Notes: generated from the letters alone by a model not told the origin. Shown: positions 1 through 7,148, numbered from the stretch's first letter. The stretch: DNA of 15,306 nucleotides from CAYUWH01 sp964448615 (GCA_964448615.1 CAYUWH010000033.1:1-15306); one strand, 5' to 3'. Program-made: numbers and translations.

Positions 1-871
1 ACGTTATGATCTCCCCATCCTTCCCGTAAAACCGCATCTCCACTCCTGCGATTTGCGGAACTTTTTCTTTGATGTGCTTGGTGATCGTCAGTGCATCTTC
101 GAATGTGCCACCTCCTGTATTGAGGAGGAAATTCGCGTGTTTTTCGCTCACTTGGATCCCGCCCACTTGCAGTCCGCGCAGTCCCGCAGCTTCGATTAAT
201 TTCCAAGCGGGTGTTCCATCGGGGAGAGATTTAAAGCATGAACCGGCGGTCTTCAAATGCGGCTGCGTCTCAATGCGCTTTTTGAGAAGTCGTTCGATTT
301 CTGCCTTGATGACGGTGGGTTCGCCGGCTGGAATACGCAGTGTTGTTTCCCAGAGAATAAGTGACTGTGACATGTCTTTGAATGCGCTTTCGCGATAGCG
401 GAAATCACACTCTTCTTTTGAGAATATTTTCCATTCCCCATTCACGAAGGCCTTCACACTCTCGATGAACGACCCGATCCAAATACCGCCATGCCCTTGT
501 CCTGCATTCCCAAATACTGCGCCGCCGACCGTGCCGGGGATCCCGGTCAGAGCAGAAAGATCAAGTCCGCGCTCCGCGGCTTGGATGATCAACGTTGCGA
601 GGAATGCGCCGGACTGCGCGATTGTCTTCCCATTTTCCTGCCAATCGATTGCATCCGCTTTGATGCGTACGACGAGGGCGTCGGTTTCCTCGTTATTGAA
701 AATCGTATTGGATCCGCCACCGAGAACAATCAGAGGAACAGAGTGTTGCACCGCGAATTGATGCGCGAACTGCACGTCTTCTTCCGTTTTCACTTCACCG
801 TAAAATCGCGCCGTACCGCCAATGCGCATCGTCGTTTTGGGGCCGAGGGGTTCGTGCTCCTTAATATCCAT
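1..871 (-). CDS. murB: UDP-N-acetylmuramate dehydrogenase (MurB), C-terminus cut by window edge
   Basis: MurB reduces UDP-GlcNAc-enolpyruvate to UDP-MurNAc with FAD and NADPH in the cytoplasmic steps of peptidoglycan synthesis. The minus-strand frame is open from the ATG at 871 to the window edge (290 codons visible, against about 300 for the family, so only a short tail is missing). Near the N-terminus it shows TTMRIGGTARF, then the FAD-binding LGGGSN and GIPGTVGGAVFGNAG motifs, the YRESAFK motif, the catalytic-serine motif TAGSCFK and the C-terminal GVEMRFYG with its catalytic glutamate. The ATG at 871 gives the usual short lead-in before the first motif; no Shine-Dalgarno precedes it. The previous gene stops 41 bp upstream on the same strand, so co-transcription is likely. 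Confidence 0.95.
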   Translation of the reverse strand, partial: MDIKEHEPLGPKTTMRIGGTARFYGEVKTEEDVQFAHQFAVQHSVPLIVLGGGSNTIFNNEETDALVVRIKADAIDWQENGKTIAQSGAFLATLIIQAAERGLDLSALTGIPGTVGGAVFGNAGQGHGGIWIGSFIESVKAFVNGEWKIFSKEECDFRYRESAFKDMSQSLILWETTLRIPAGEPTVIKAEIERLLKKRIETQPHLKTAGSCFKSLPDGTPAWKLIEAAGLRGLQVGGIQVSEKHANFLLNTGGGTFEDALTITKHIKEKVPQIAGVEMRFYGKDGEIIT

Positions 872-912
872 ATGCTTGAGAGACGGAGGCTGCGGAGTCT
901 CCGCTACGAGTA

Positions 913-1389
913 TTATTTCGACAAAAATGACGACAAACTCTCCATCGTCTCCAGCAATTTCTCTCCTTTCTTCACGCGCTGCGTCTTCATCAGCACATAC
1001 GCCAATAATCCCAATCCGAGAATGATGCCGATCAGAATCAGCAAATTTTGCGTTGAGAGCGTGATTTGCAGCGTGCCCAATGCAACCTGCACCGCCGCCA
1101 TCAGCAAAATACCGGCGAGGATGCCGACTCCGAGGCTGACCATCACCAGATTCGACTTATTCTCGATGGAATCCTGCGGCGCGCTCGCGATGCTCGTGAG
1201 GAGTTCGCTGTTGATAATCACCGGATGCTTGCCCCACTGCTTGAACAAGTTAAAGACTTTGCGTTGCAGCACCAGCATCACGAAGGCCTGGAACGGCACG
1301 GCGGTTTTTCCTTCGATGACCGCTTTGCCCTGTTCGGGCTTAAAATGCACTTCCAAGTCGTTTTCCGTGGAGGATTCGTGAGTTGCCAT
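913..1389 (-). CDS. two-TM membrane protein, unknown function
   Basis: This 158-residue protein is not recognised as any named family. Residues 1-75 are soluble and mixed in charge, with a segment around 31-60 that could form amphipathic helices. Two hydrophobic membrane segments follow at about 81-101 and 115-134, and the tail is short and lysine-rich. The soluble part is therefore probably cytoplasmic, with a helical hairpin in the membrane. The ATG at 1389 lies exactly 6 bp after an extended -10 box (TGCTATGAT, minus strand), so the message is probably leaderless. It sits between a deoxyribosyltransferase-like gene and murB on the same strand, but its own promoter suggests that it, perhaps with murB, can be transcribed separately. 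Confidence 0.75.
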   Translation of the reverse strand: MATHESSTENDLEVHFKPEQGKAVIEGKTAVPFQAFVMLVLQRKVFNLFKQWGKHPVIINSELLTSIASAPQDSIENKSNLVMVSLGVGILAGILLMAAVQVALGTLQITLSTQNLLILIGIILGLGLLAYVLMKTQRVKKGEKLLETMESLSSFLSK

Positions 1390-1395
1390 GCGGGC

Positions 1396-1404
1396 ATCAT
1401 AGCA
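1396..1404 (-). promoter_or_regulatory. extended -10 promoter box TGCTATGAT
   Basis: On the minus strand the TGn extension and hexamer TATGAT end 6 bp before the ATG at 1389. The expected transcription start falls on or beside the start codon. The same word recurs as TGCTATAAT, TGCTATCAT and TGCTATGCT elsewhere in the window. No convincing -35 box was identified. Confidence 0.6.
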
Positions 1405-1410
1405 CGTCCC

Positions 1411-1824
1411 CTACGCGATTGCCTCCAAATTTCCGTGAATGACGACCGGTTTCATCGCCTCCAGTTCCGTGCTGATGTACTGCTGATCGGGCATCGGGTT
1501 CCAGAGGAAAATTTTCTGATCGAGCACATGGGCAAAGCCGATTTCGAGAAACGTGTTCGCCCCTATGTAATTCACAATCCCATGGCGTCCTAGATTCATC
1601 ACCAATACCGCATCTCCTCCTTCCATCATGCGCCAAAATTCCCGGATTGCATCCATGTTCGCTTTTTGATGCAGCTTGATATGCTCCTTCTCTTCGTCGT
1701 TTTTTCCAATAAATGGTTCCGCAAGATTCGTGACGTACGCATCGTGGCCAAGGGCCTGGAGCTTATCGCGAGCATCCAGCATCTGTTCCGTATGATGCAT
1801 GCTGCCGATCACGCCGATTCTCAT
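1411..1824 (-). CDS. nucleoside 2-deoxyribosyltransferase-like protein
   Basis: The 137-residue product has the features of the small Rossmann-like nucleoside 2-deoxyribosyltransferase superfamily. It has an N-terminal beta strand and glycine loop (MRIGVIGSM), a central DAVLVMN strand at 71-77, and the segment NYIGANTFLEIGFAHVL at 85-101. In that segment Glu94 sits where the catalytic glutamate of the ExGxA motif is found in the family. Such enzymes cleave or exchange the N-glycosidic bond of (deoxy)nucleosides, but the substrate here cannot be named. The start ATG overlaps the gltX stop in an ATGA arrangement (1821-1824), indicating translational coupling to gltX. The superfamily assignment is fairly good; the activity is inferred. 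Confidence 0.7.
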   Translation of the reverse strand: MRIGVIGSMHHTEQMLDARDKLQALGHDAYVTNLAEPFIGKNDEEKEHIKLHQKANMDAIREFWRMMEGGDAVLVMNLGRHGIVNYIGANTFLEIGFAHVLDQKIFLWNPMPDQQYISTELEAMKPVVIHGNLEAIA

Positions 1825-3311
1825 AGAACGGGGGAAGAGAGATGGTGCACGGCTTGCTGTGCGGCGGCCAAACGTTTCATTGTCACTTCGCGTCCCAAGA
1901 CAGTTGCCACTTCCACAGCGCCGGGACTGAATTCGCGACCGGTGAGCGCAGCGCGCAGCGGCCAGAGGAGCTGGCCCAGTTTTACCTCATGCTGCGTGAC
2001 GGCGTGCTTGAAGCGCTCGAGAAGTTTTTCATCATTCCACTCTTCATCGGGCGTTGCAGTCAGTACTCCATCGATCAAATTCAACAGTTTTGGTAAATCT
2101 GCCTGCTCCACTTTCTGTTTTTTGTTCGCGAGCAGTTCGATGTTCACGGCAGGATCGTGATAGAAAAATCCGAGCATCTCCGGCGCTTCCGCAAAAAATT
2201 GAATGCGGTCTTGAATCAGCGCGGCCTTGCGCTGGAAGTCGGGATCCTTCGCGGCGGCGGGAGATTGTGCCACAACTTCTGCCTGGATGCGCGAAGCAAA
2301 TTCTGGCAACGGGATGCGGCGAATCCATTGCCCCTGCAGCCAATCGAGCTTCTGCACATCAAACACCGCTCCTGCTTTCTGAATGCGTTCGAGCGAGAAT
2401 TGTTCAACGAGTTCTTCCAGCGAAAAGAGATCCTGCTCCGTACCCGGGTTCCATCCCAACAGTGCCAGGAAGTTCAACACGGCTTCCGGCAGATAGCCTT
2501 TATCTCGATACGAAATCGCGGATACATCACCTTGGCGCTTGCTGAGCTTGGACTTATCGCTGTTGAGCAGAAGCGGCAAGTGCGCGTAGCGCGGAGTGGG
2601 CCACTCCAGATACTTGAAGAGCAGCAGATGTTTCGGCAATGAACTCAGCCATTCCTCGCCACGGATGACCATATCGATTTCCATGAAATGATCATCAACC
2701 ACGTGTGCGAGGTGATAGGTAGGGAAGCCATCGCCCTTGAGCAAAACCTGATCATCAATCGTGTGCCCCTGGAACGAAACTTGTCCGCGGATGTCATCAT
2801 CAAAGGTGATCGTTTCCCCATGCGGAACTTTCAGGCGTATGACATGCCGCTCGTTGGCGGAGAGCTTGCGCGCGATATCTTCGGGCGAAAGATGCAAACA
2901 GAGACGGTCATACATCGGGGCTTGCTTGCGAGCCTGTTGCTCCGTACGCATTTGTTCCAAGCGCTGCGGCGTGCAGAAACAGCGGTACGCATGGCCGCTC
3001 TCCATCAATTGATGCGCGTATTTCTTATAGAGCTCCAATCGTTCCGACTGGATGTACGGACCTTTCGATCCTTGTTGTGTGATGACGGAATCCCGCAAGA
3101 CTACCCCTTCATCCGGTGCTATACCCGCCCACTCGAGCGATTCGAGAATATTCTGGGTTGCGCCTGCTACTTCACGTTCTTTATCGGTATCTTCAATGCG
3201 CAGCAGGAATTTACCCTGCGTTTGCTTGGCAACGAGGTACGCGTAGAGCGCCGTACGGAGGCCGCCGATATGGAGGAGGCCGGTGGGGGAAGGGGCGAAA
3301 CGAGTCCTCAT
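1821..3311 (-). CDS. gltX: glutamyl-tRNA synthetase
   Basis: Class I aminoacyl-tRNA synthetase charging tRNA-Glu (and possibly tRNA-Gln if the organism uses the amidotransferase route, which cannot be judged here). The protein starts MRTRFAPSPTG, followed by the HIGH-type motif HIGG at 14-17, the LRIEDTD segment, the GDGFPTYHLAHVVDD region and the KLSKR signature at about 255-259. A helical anticodon-binding C-terminal domain follows. Length is 496 residues, normal for bacterial GluRS. An in-frame upstream ATG at 3359 is rejected as the start because the extra 16 residues are only a translation of a 9-bp repeat (PYLPYLP-like). There is no Shine-Dalgarno. The stop overlaps the next gene by 4 bp. 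Confidence 0.96.
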   Translation of the reverse strand: MRTRFAPSPTGLLHIGGLRTALYAYLVAKQTQGKFLLRIEDTDKEREVAGATQNILESLEWAGIAPDEGVVLRDSVITQQGSKGPYIQSERLELYKKYAHQLMESGHAYRCFCTPQRLEQMRTEQQARKQAPMYDRLCLHLSPEDIARKLSANERHVIRLKVPHGETITFDDDIRGQVSFQGHTIDDQVLLKGDGFPTYHLAHVVDDHFMEIDMVIRGEEWLSSLPKHLLLFKYLEWPTPRYAHLPLLLNSDKSKLSKRQGDVSAISYRDKGYLPEAVLNFLALLGWNPGTEQDLFSLEELVEQFSLERIQKAGAVFDVQKLDWLQGQWIRRIPLPEFASRIQAEVVAQSPAAAKDPDFQRKAALIQDRIQFFAEAPEMLGFFYHDPAVNIELLANKKQKVEQADLPKLLNLIDGVLTATPDEEWNDEKLLERFKHAVTQHEVKLGQLLWPLRAALTGREFSPGAVEVATVLGREVTMKRLAAAQQAVHHLSSPVL

Positions 3312-3317
3312 GGGAAG

Positions 3318-3434
3318 GTAAGGCAGGTAAGGAACGTAGACGTAAGAAAGGTAAGGCAAGTAAGGAACGTAAGGAAGGGGAAACCTGCCTTACTTGCCTT
3401 ACCTTCAATACCTTCTTTACCTGCCTTACTTTAC
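3318..3434. repeat. inverted pair of 9-bp-period GTA arrays between ppi and gltX
   Basis: Left array: GTA begins at 3318, 3327, 3336, 3342, 3351, 3360 and 3369, nearly all 9 bp apart, with unit GTAAGGMAR. Right array in the opposite orientation: TAC begins at 3391, 3400, 3409, 3418 and 3427, exactly 9 bp apart. Perfect 18-bp inverted arms AAGGTAAGGCAAGTAAGG at 3348-3365 and its complement at 3388-3405 can form a hairpin with a 22-nt loop. The left array begins 7 bp from the gltX start and the right array runs into the stop codon of the cyclophilin gene. There is no T-run, so this is not a classic terminator. Confidence 0.9.
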
Positions 3435-4091
3435 TTCCGGCGTGAACGTCACCGGCGTCGTCGGCTTATCCGCACGATCGCGCTCGACGGTCGCGATGGC
3501 ATGAACCACGTCTTGCCCCTTGGTCACGCGTCCGAAGATCGTGTAATCCGGAGAGAGTGGATAGTCGGCATCCATAATGAAGAACTGACTGCCGTTCGTA
3601 TCCGGCCCGCGGTTGGCCATTGCCATCACGCCTGCTTTATAACCGGTCTGATAGAGGGCTGAGCTCACATCAATCTCGTCTTCGAACTCAGCACCGAAGA
3701 TGCTCTCGCCACCCGTTCCGTTGCCCGAAGGATCGCCGCCTTGGATCATGAAGCCGGGGATCACGCGGTGGAACGTGAGGTTGTCGTAATATCCATTCTT
3801 TGCATGGGTGATGAAGTTCGTGACGGTCTTGGGAGCGGCATCCGCATTAAGCTCGACGGTGATATCGCCTTTGCTCGTCTTGAGGACGACGGTGTGTTTA
3901 CCTGAGAGGAGTGTAATAGAGGATTCGCTCATGGCGGATTCGGAGGAGGAAAGTGCGGAGGCGGAGGAAGGTTGCATGGCCTGTGAGTCGCTGCTGGACT
4001 GTGTGCCGTAGGGTTCGGTGGTGGTGTTTGTTGCTGGTGTGCAGCCCACAAGAAGGGCTAATACTAAAAGCGGGAGGAGAAACTTAACCAT
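3426..4091 (-). CDS. cyclophilin-type peptidyl-prolyl isomerase, lipoprotein
   Basis: Peptidyl-prolyl cis-trans isomerase predicted to be tethered outside the cytoplasmic membrane and to help extracellular or periplasmic protein folding. A lipoprotein signal peptide is visible: K3, a hydrophobic core, then the lipobox LVGC with the lipidated Cys17. Next comes a Ser/Thr-rich linker (about 18-60) and a cyclophilin domain from about 63 to 221. The core motif FHRVIPGFMIQGGD is at 107-120, with Arg109 equivalent to the catalytic arginine of CypA, and NGSQFFI is at 166-172. The gene lies between murG and gltX on the same strand. Processing would need signal peptidase II, which is encoded at 6498-6929. 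No Shine-Dalgarno is seen before the ATG. The stop codon lies inside the 9-bp repeat array. Confidence 0.93.
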   Translation of the reverse strand: MVKFLLPLLVLALLVGCTPATNTTTEPYGTQSSSDSQAMQPSSASALSSSESAMSESSITLLSGKHTVVLKTSKGDITVELNADAAPKTVTNFITHAKNGYYDNLTFHRVIPGFMIQGGDPSGNGTGGESIFGAEFEDEIDVSSALYQTGYKAGVMAMANRGPDTNGSQFFIMDADYPLSPDYTIFGRVTKGQDVVHAIATVERDRADKPTTPVTFTPEVK

Positions 4092-4148
4092 AGGAATTCA
4101 GCCTAGGTAACTCGGCGGAAGCTCGCAACGGTTTTTTCGTATTTTTCT

Positions 4149-5192
4149 CTAAGATGGCAAGTGTTTTTCCGTCGCTTCTAACACATGTCGTGCAATCGAT
4201 TTTGCTGCTTCAGGATGCCATAAAGTTCGCATCTTCTCCTTCAAATGTCGGAGCTTCTTTGCATCGTCGAGTGTAACGCGGATGGTGGAAAACAGTTCTT
4301 CTTCGATACGCGTTTGCTCCACGACCATGCAGCCGCCCGTTTCTTGGGCCGCCCGTGCGTTCAAATATTGGTGATCCTGCGCAAGGCCGCGGAGCGGGAC
4401 GAGGATGGCGGGAATGCCGTTGGCTGCAAGCTCACTGATGGTGCCGCTTCCCGCTCGGCTGATTGCGAGAGTGGTGATGGCATAGAGATGCGGCAGCTCC
4501 GTGAAGGCGAATGGTGATGTGTAATATCCCGACCGCGATGAAGCACCGGGCTTTCCCTTGCCGGTGAGATGAATGACATTGCAGAGCTCCACGAGTTCGT
4601 CGAGATGCTTGATGGTCCATTCGTTGAGCGCTTGCGATCCCTGGCTTCCGCCGTAGATCAAAAGAACCGGTTTGCTACCGCTGAAGTTCGTAAGGCGAAG
4701 GCCTTCCGCACGCGTGCTCTTCGTGATTTCGGGACGAACGGGGTTGCCGGTGAGCAGCGATCCTTTTGCTTGCGGCAATCCGACACACACCGTAGTTGCC
4801 CAGTTTGCGATGACGCTATTCGCGCGCCCCATCACCGCATCGGATTCGTGGAGAATAATCGGAATGTGCATCTGCTTCGCGGCGAAACACAGCGGGATGC
4901 TCACTGCGCCGCCTTTGGAAAAAATCGCATCGGGTTTGAAGTCGCGAAGGATCTTTCGAGCGGCGAAATAGCTGCTCAACATCGTGAACGGTGCGGTCCA
5001 TCCTTTGGGGGCCGCAAGTGTTTGAGGCATGATTCCTGCTCTACGCAGGTATTCCGCATCTTCTGCTTTCTGTGAACAAATGAAGAGCGATGCAAGATTA
5101 GGAGTGGATACCTTCAATTCTTCCCAAACTGCGATTAACGGGAAGATATGGCCGCCGCTGCCACCGCCGATGAGGAGGATGCGAGAGGGAAT
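4149..5192 (-). CDS. murG: UDP-GlcNAc:undecaprenyl-PP-MurNAc-pentapeptide GlcNAc transferase (MurG), probable ATT start
   Basis: GT-B glycosyltransferase converting lipid I to lipid II at the inner face of the membrane. With the proposed ATT start at 5192 the protein has 347 residues. It begins PSRILLIGGGSGGHIFP, including the N-terminal glycine loop and catalytic-region His (9-15). Further motifs are GGSQGSQ at 181-187, SRAGSGTISE at 245-254 and QDHQYLNA at 272-279 (UDP-GlcNAc site). The first conventional start (TTG at 5117) would delete the glycine loop. Upstream of the loop the frame contains no ATG, GTG, TTG or CTG before an in-frame stop overlapping the end of ftsW. A TATACT box lies 8 bp before the ATT. 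An indel in the assembly is the main alternative. The ftsW stop is about 20 bp away. Confidence 0.9.
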   Translation of the reverse strand: MPSRILLIGGGSGGHIFPLIAVWEELKVSTPNLASLFICSQKAEDAEYLRRAGIMPQTLAAPKGWTAPFTMLSSYFAARKILRDFKPDAIFSKGGAVSIPLCFAAKQMHIPIILHESDAVMGRANSVIANWATTVCVGLPQAKGSLLTGNPVRPEITKSTRAEGLRLTNFSGSKPVLLIYGGSQGSQALNEWTIKHLDELVELCNVIHLTGKGKPGASSRSGYYTSPFAFTELPHLYAITTLAISRAGSGTISELAANGIPAILVPLRGLAQDHQYLNARAAQETGGCMVVEQTRIEEELFSTIRVTLDDAKKLRHLKEKMRTLWHPEAAKSIARHVLEATEKHLPS

Positions 5193-5200
5193 AGCGATAG

Positions 5201-5206
5201 AGTATA
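5201..5206 (-). promoter_or_regulatory. possible -10 box TATACT before murG
   Basis: On the minus strand TATACT ends 8 bp before the proposed ATT start of murG, the same geometry as TATACT 9 bp before sufD. The evidence is only this similarity, and murG could equally be co-transcribed from ftsW. Confidence 0.3.
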
Positions 5207-5211
5207 CGACA

Positions 5212-6396
5212 CTACCCTATCGGCGAAAATTTCCACCGCTTCGTACTTCTTCTCTGCAACACCGCTTCCTCCGTGGAGTGCATAGAAATGTTAAGCAAAA
5301 TGCCCACACCGATCAGCGTGGAGAGCAGCGAGGAGCCGCCGTAACTGATGAACGGCAGTGTGAGACCCGTGAGCGGGAAGAGCGAAAGATTCACGGAAAT
5401 GTTCAGCAATGCCTGGATGCCGATCCAGGTGGTGATACCGGTTGCGACCAAGAAGCCGAAGCGATCCGGCGCCTCACGGGCAATTTTGAAACCGCGGACT
5501 ACGAAGAGCGTGTACATCGTGAGGATGATGAGAATGCGGAAAAATCCCAGCTCTTCCGCCATCGCGGAAAAAATCATATCCGCCTGCACTTCGGGCAGAT
5601 AGCCGAATTTCTGAATGGATTTGCCGTAGCCCACCCCGAAGAGGCCCCCGCTGCCGATCGCGATAAGGGCTTGCTTGATCTGAAAACCGATACCCTCTGC
5701 GAGCGTGGGATCCGAAGGATCCAGCCATGCACGGAAGCGATTGCGCACATATTGCTTACTGAGAATCACAGGCAATCCCATCACGCCGGCGAGCGTTCCA
5801 CCTGCGAGCAGATGCAGCAAATTCCCTCCCGCAATGAAGAACATCACGCAGGCGATGGAGCTTAGTACCAAAAAGGAGCCAAGATCAGGCTGGATCGCGA
5901 CCAGGAAGGTGGAGAGCACGAGGAGAATGACGAAGGGAATGAATCCTTCTTTGAACGTGCCGATGAGCTGTTCTTTTTTCTGAAGCCACACTGCCAAATA
6001 GAACACCAGCGTGATCTTTAAGAATTCCGACGGTTGGATTGAGAATCCGCCGAGTTGCAGCCAGCTCTGGGCGGTTCCGTAATCGTTATTGAGCCCCGGC
6101 AAGAACACGGCGATAAGCAAAATGATGGTGCCAAGGAAGAGCAGTCGCGCGTATTTCTCCCATAACCGGTACGGCATCAGCATTACGAAGAACATCGCGA
6201 CGAATCCTGTGAAGACGTGCGCGGAACTTCTCCACAGATAAAACGAGTTCGTCGGGGCGAGTCGCAATCCCTGTTCCGTCAGGCGTTGGGTTAATTGGTA
6301 GCTTTCGAACACGCTGACGCTGGCGATCATCGCCAAGCCAAAGAGCGTCAGTCCTATGGCAATGCCAAGGAGGAGCAGGTCCATGCGTCGGAACAT
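5212..6396 (-). CDS. ftsW: SEDS-family peptidoglycan glycosyltransferase, FtsW-like
   Basis: A polytopic membrane protein of the SEDS (shape, elongation, division, sporulation) family, which polymerises lipid II into glycan strands together with a class B PBP. From the ATG at 6396 it has 394 residues with about ten hydrophobic segments. Family landmarks visible are QPSEFLKI, the AIQPDLGS motif, the long loop with WLDPSDP and EGIGFQIKQALIAIGSGGLFG, AEELGFF, and the C-terminal LTLPFISYGGSSLL. Position next to murG favours FtsW over RodA. The ATG at 6384 is an alternative start; the upstream ATG at 6495 would add residues encoded by a repeat array. The TACACT word ending 7 bp before the start could serve as a -10 box. 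Confidence 0.92.
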   Translation of the reverse strand: MFRRMDLLLLGIAIGLTLFGLAMIASVSVFESYQLTQRLTEQGLRLAPTNSFYLWRSSAHVFTGFVAMFFVMLMPYRLWEKYARLLFLGTIILLIAVFLPGLNNDYGTAQSWLQLGGFSIQPSEFLKITLVFYLAVWLQKKEQLIGTFKEGFIPFVILLVLSTFLVAIQPDLGSFLVLSSIACVMFFIAGGNLLHLLAGGTLAGVMGLPVILSKQYVRNRFRAWLDPSDPTLAEGIGFQIKQALIAIGSGGLFGVGYGKSIQKFGYLPEVQADMIFSAMAEELGFFRILIILTMYTLFVVRGFKIAREAPDRFGFLVATGITTWIGIQALLNISVNLSLFPLTGLTLPFISYGGSSLLSTLIGVGILLNISMHSTEEAVLQRRSTKRWKFSPIG

Positions 6397-6406
6397 GGGA
6401 CAGAGT

Positions 6407-6436
6407 GTAAGGCAGGTAAGGCAGGTAAGGAAGGTG
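6407..6436. repeat. single 9-bp-period GTA array upstream of ftsW and lspA
   Basis: GTA occurs at 6407, 6416 and 6425, with a GTG at 6434, all 9 bp apart, and the unit is GTAAGGCAG or GTAAGGAAG. These words match the array at 3318-3434, about 3 kb away. Unlike the other loci no inverted partner array is seen. It lies in the divergent spacer between the starts of ftsW (6396) and lspA (6498). Confidence 0.85.
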
Positions 6437-6497
6437 CGGACTGAGAGAAAGTATGGCAGTTGCGCATGCTTCCAAAACGCTCCACACTGAAGCAATC

Positions 6498-6929
6498 ATG
6501 TTGCTGTGGCTGATCACTTTTCTTTCCTTGGCACTGAGTTACGGTTCCAAAATAATGGTCGATGCCTGGCTTGTGCAGCGTGTCACCCTGTTGGAGGGCT
6601 ATATCTGGTTGCAGCTCGCTCATAATCCCGGAATCGCATTCAGTGTGATGCTCGGGACATGGGTGCAATTGCCATTGATCGTGTTGGCGCTGGTCTTCGT
6701 GTTCTATCTCGCGATTTCTTCGGAAGAAACACGGCATAATCATATCGGATTCGGCCTTATTCTCGGGGGAGCCGTTGCCAATCTCGTCGATCGCTTGCCG
6801 GATGGTGTGGTGACCGACTTCATCCGGGTCGGTTCGTTTCCGATCTTCAACGTTGCCGACAGTTGCATCACCGTCGGCGTCGTGACTCTTCTGTCGGCAC
6901 TTTTGTTCAAAAAATCACTGCGTGGATGA
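6498..6929 (+). CDS. lspA: lipoprotein signal peptidase (signal peptidase II)
   Basis: Aspartic protease of the inner membrane that removes the signal peptide of lipidated prolipoproteins by cutting before the modified cysteine. The 143-residue protein has four hydrophobic segments and the conserved blocks HNPGIAFSV at 42-50, GGAVANLVDR at 90-99 (catalytic Asp98), TDFI at 106-109 and FNVADS at 117-122 (catalytic Asp121). The ATG at 6498 starts directly on the first membrane segment; the in-frame extension from 6453 would add a non-family polar stretch. The length is slightly short but complete. It is divergent from ftsW, and its likely substrate in this window is the lipoprotein isomerase at 3426-4091. 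No clear Shine-Dalgarno or -10 box was found. Confidence 0.95.
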   Translation: MLLWLITFLSLALSYGSKIMVDAWLVQRVTLLEGYIWLQLAHNPGIAFSVMLGTWVQLPLIVLALVFVFYLAISSEETRHNHIGFGLILGGAVANLVDRLPDGVVTDFIRVGSFPIFNVADSCITVGVVTLLSALLFKKSLRG

Positions 6930-6938
6930 GTATCGCCG

Positions 6939-6993
6939 CGTCATGCACACTTGTCCTTTTGAAGGTTGAGTGGTAGGGTTTGCAGCCGTATTC
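6939..6993. repeat. 55-bp duplicate, left side of assembly gap
   Basis: This stretch is identical to 7094-7148. It ends exactly at the first N, while the other copy begins exactly after the last N. That is the pattern of two contig ends that overlap and were not merged. It contains a copy of the GTG start of the TPR gene (at 6970). Confidence 0.95.
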
Positions 6994-7093
6994 NNNNNNN
7001 NNNNNNNNNNNNNNNNNNNNNNNNNNNNNNNNNNNNNNNNNNNNNNNNNNNNNNNNNNNNNNNNNNNNNNNNNNNNNNNNNNNNNNNNNNNNN
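6994..7093. other. assembly gap of exactly 100 N
   Basis: One hundred N characters, the common placeholder for a scaffold join of unknown size. Because both flanks carry the same 55 bp, the real sequence probably runs from lspA into the TPR gene with a single copy and no missing DNA. In that case about 40 bp separate the lspA stop from the TPR start. Any tandem-repeat explanation cannot be excluded from this window alone. Confidence 0.97.
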
Positions 7094-7148
7094 CGTCATG
7101 CACACTTGTCCTTTTGAAGGTTGAGTGGTAGGGTTTGCAGCCGTATTC
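7094..7148. repeat. 55-bp duplicate, right side of assembly gap
   Basis: Identical to 6939-6993. It includes the GAAGG Shine-Dalgarno-like word and the GTG start (7125) of the TPR protein. See the gap entry for interpretation as an unmerged contig overlap. Confidence 0.95.

Noticed and set aside
491..1381. 296-codon plus-strand ORF
   Set aside because: It is antisense to murB and the two-TM gene, whose minus-strand frames show clear family motifs; its protein has low-quality, Cys/Arg-rich content.
3312..3359. N-terminal extension of GluRS (in-frame ATG at 3359, PYLPYLP-like residues)
   Set aside because: The extra codons are only a translation of the 9-bp repeat, and the family starts at MRTRFAPSPTG.
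2688..3662. 324-codon plus-strand ORF
   Set aside because: It is the antisense shadow of gltX and the isomerase gene, passes through the repeat array and has no recognisable domain.
6939..7148. 55-bp direct repeats as attachment sites or target duplications of a mobile element hidden in the gap
   Set aside because: The copies touch the 100-N run exactly on both sides, which is best explained by an unmerged contig overlap.
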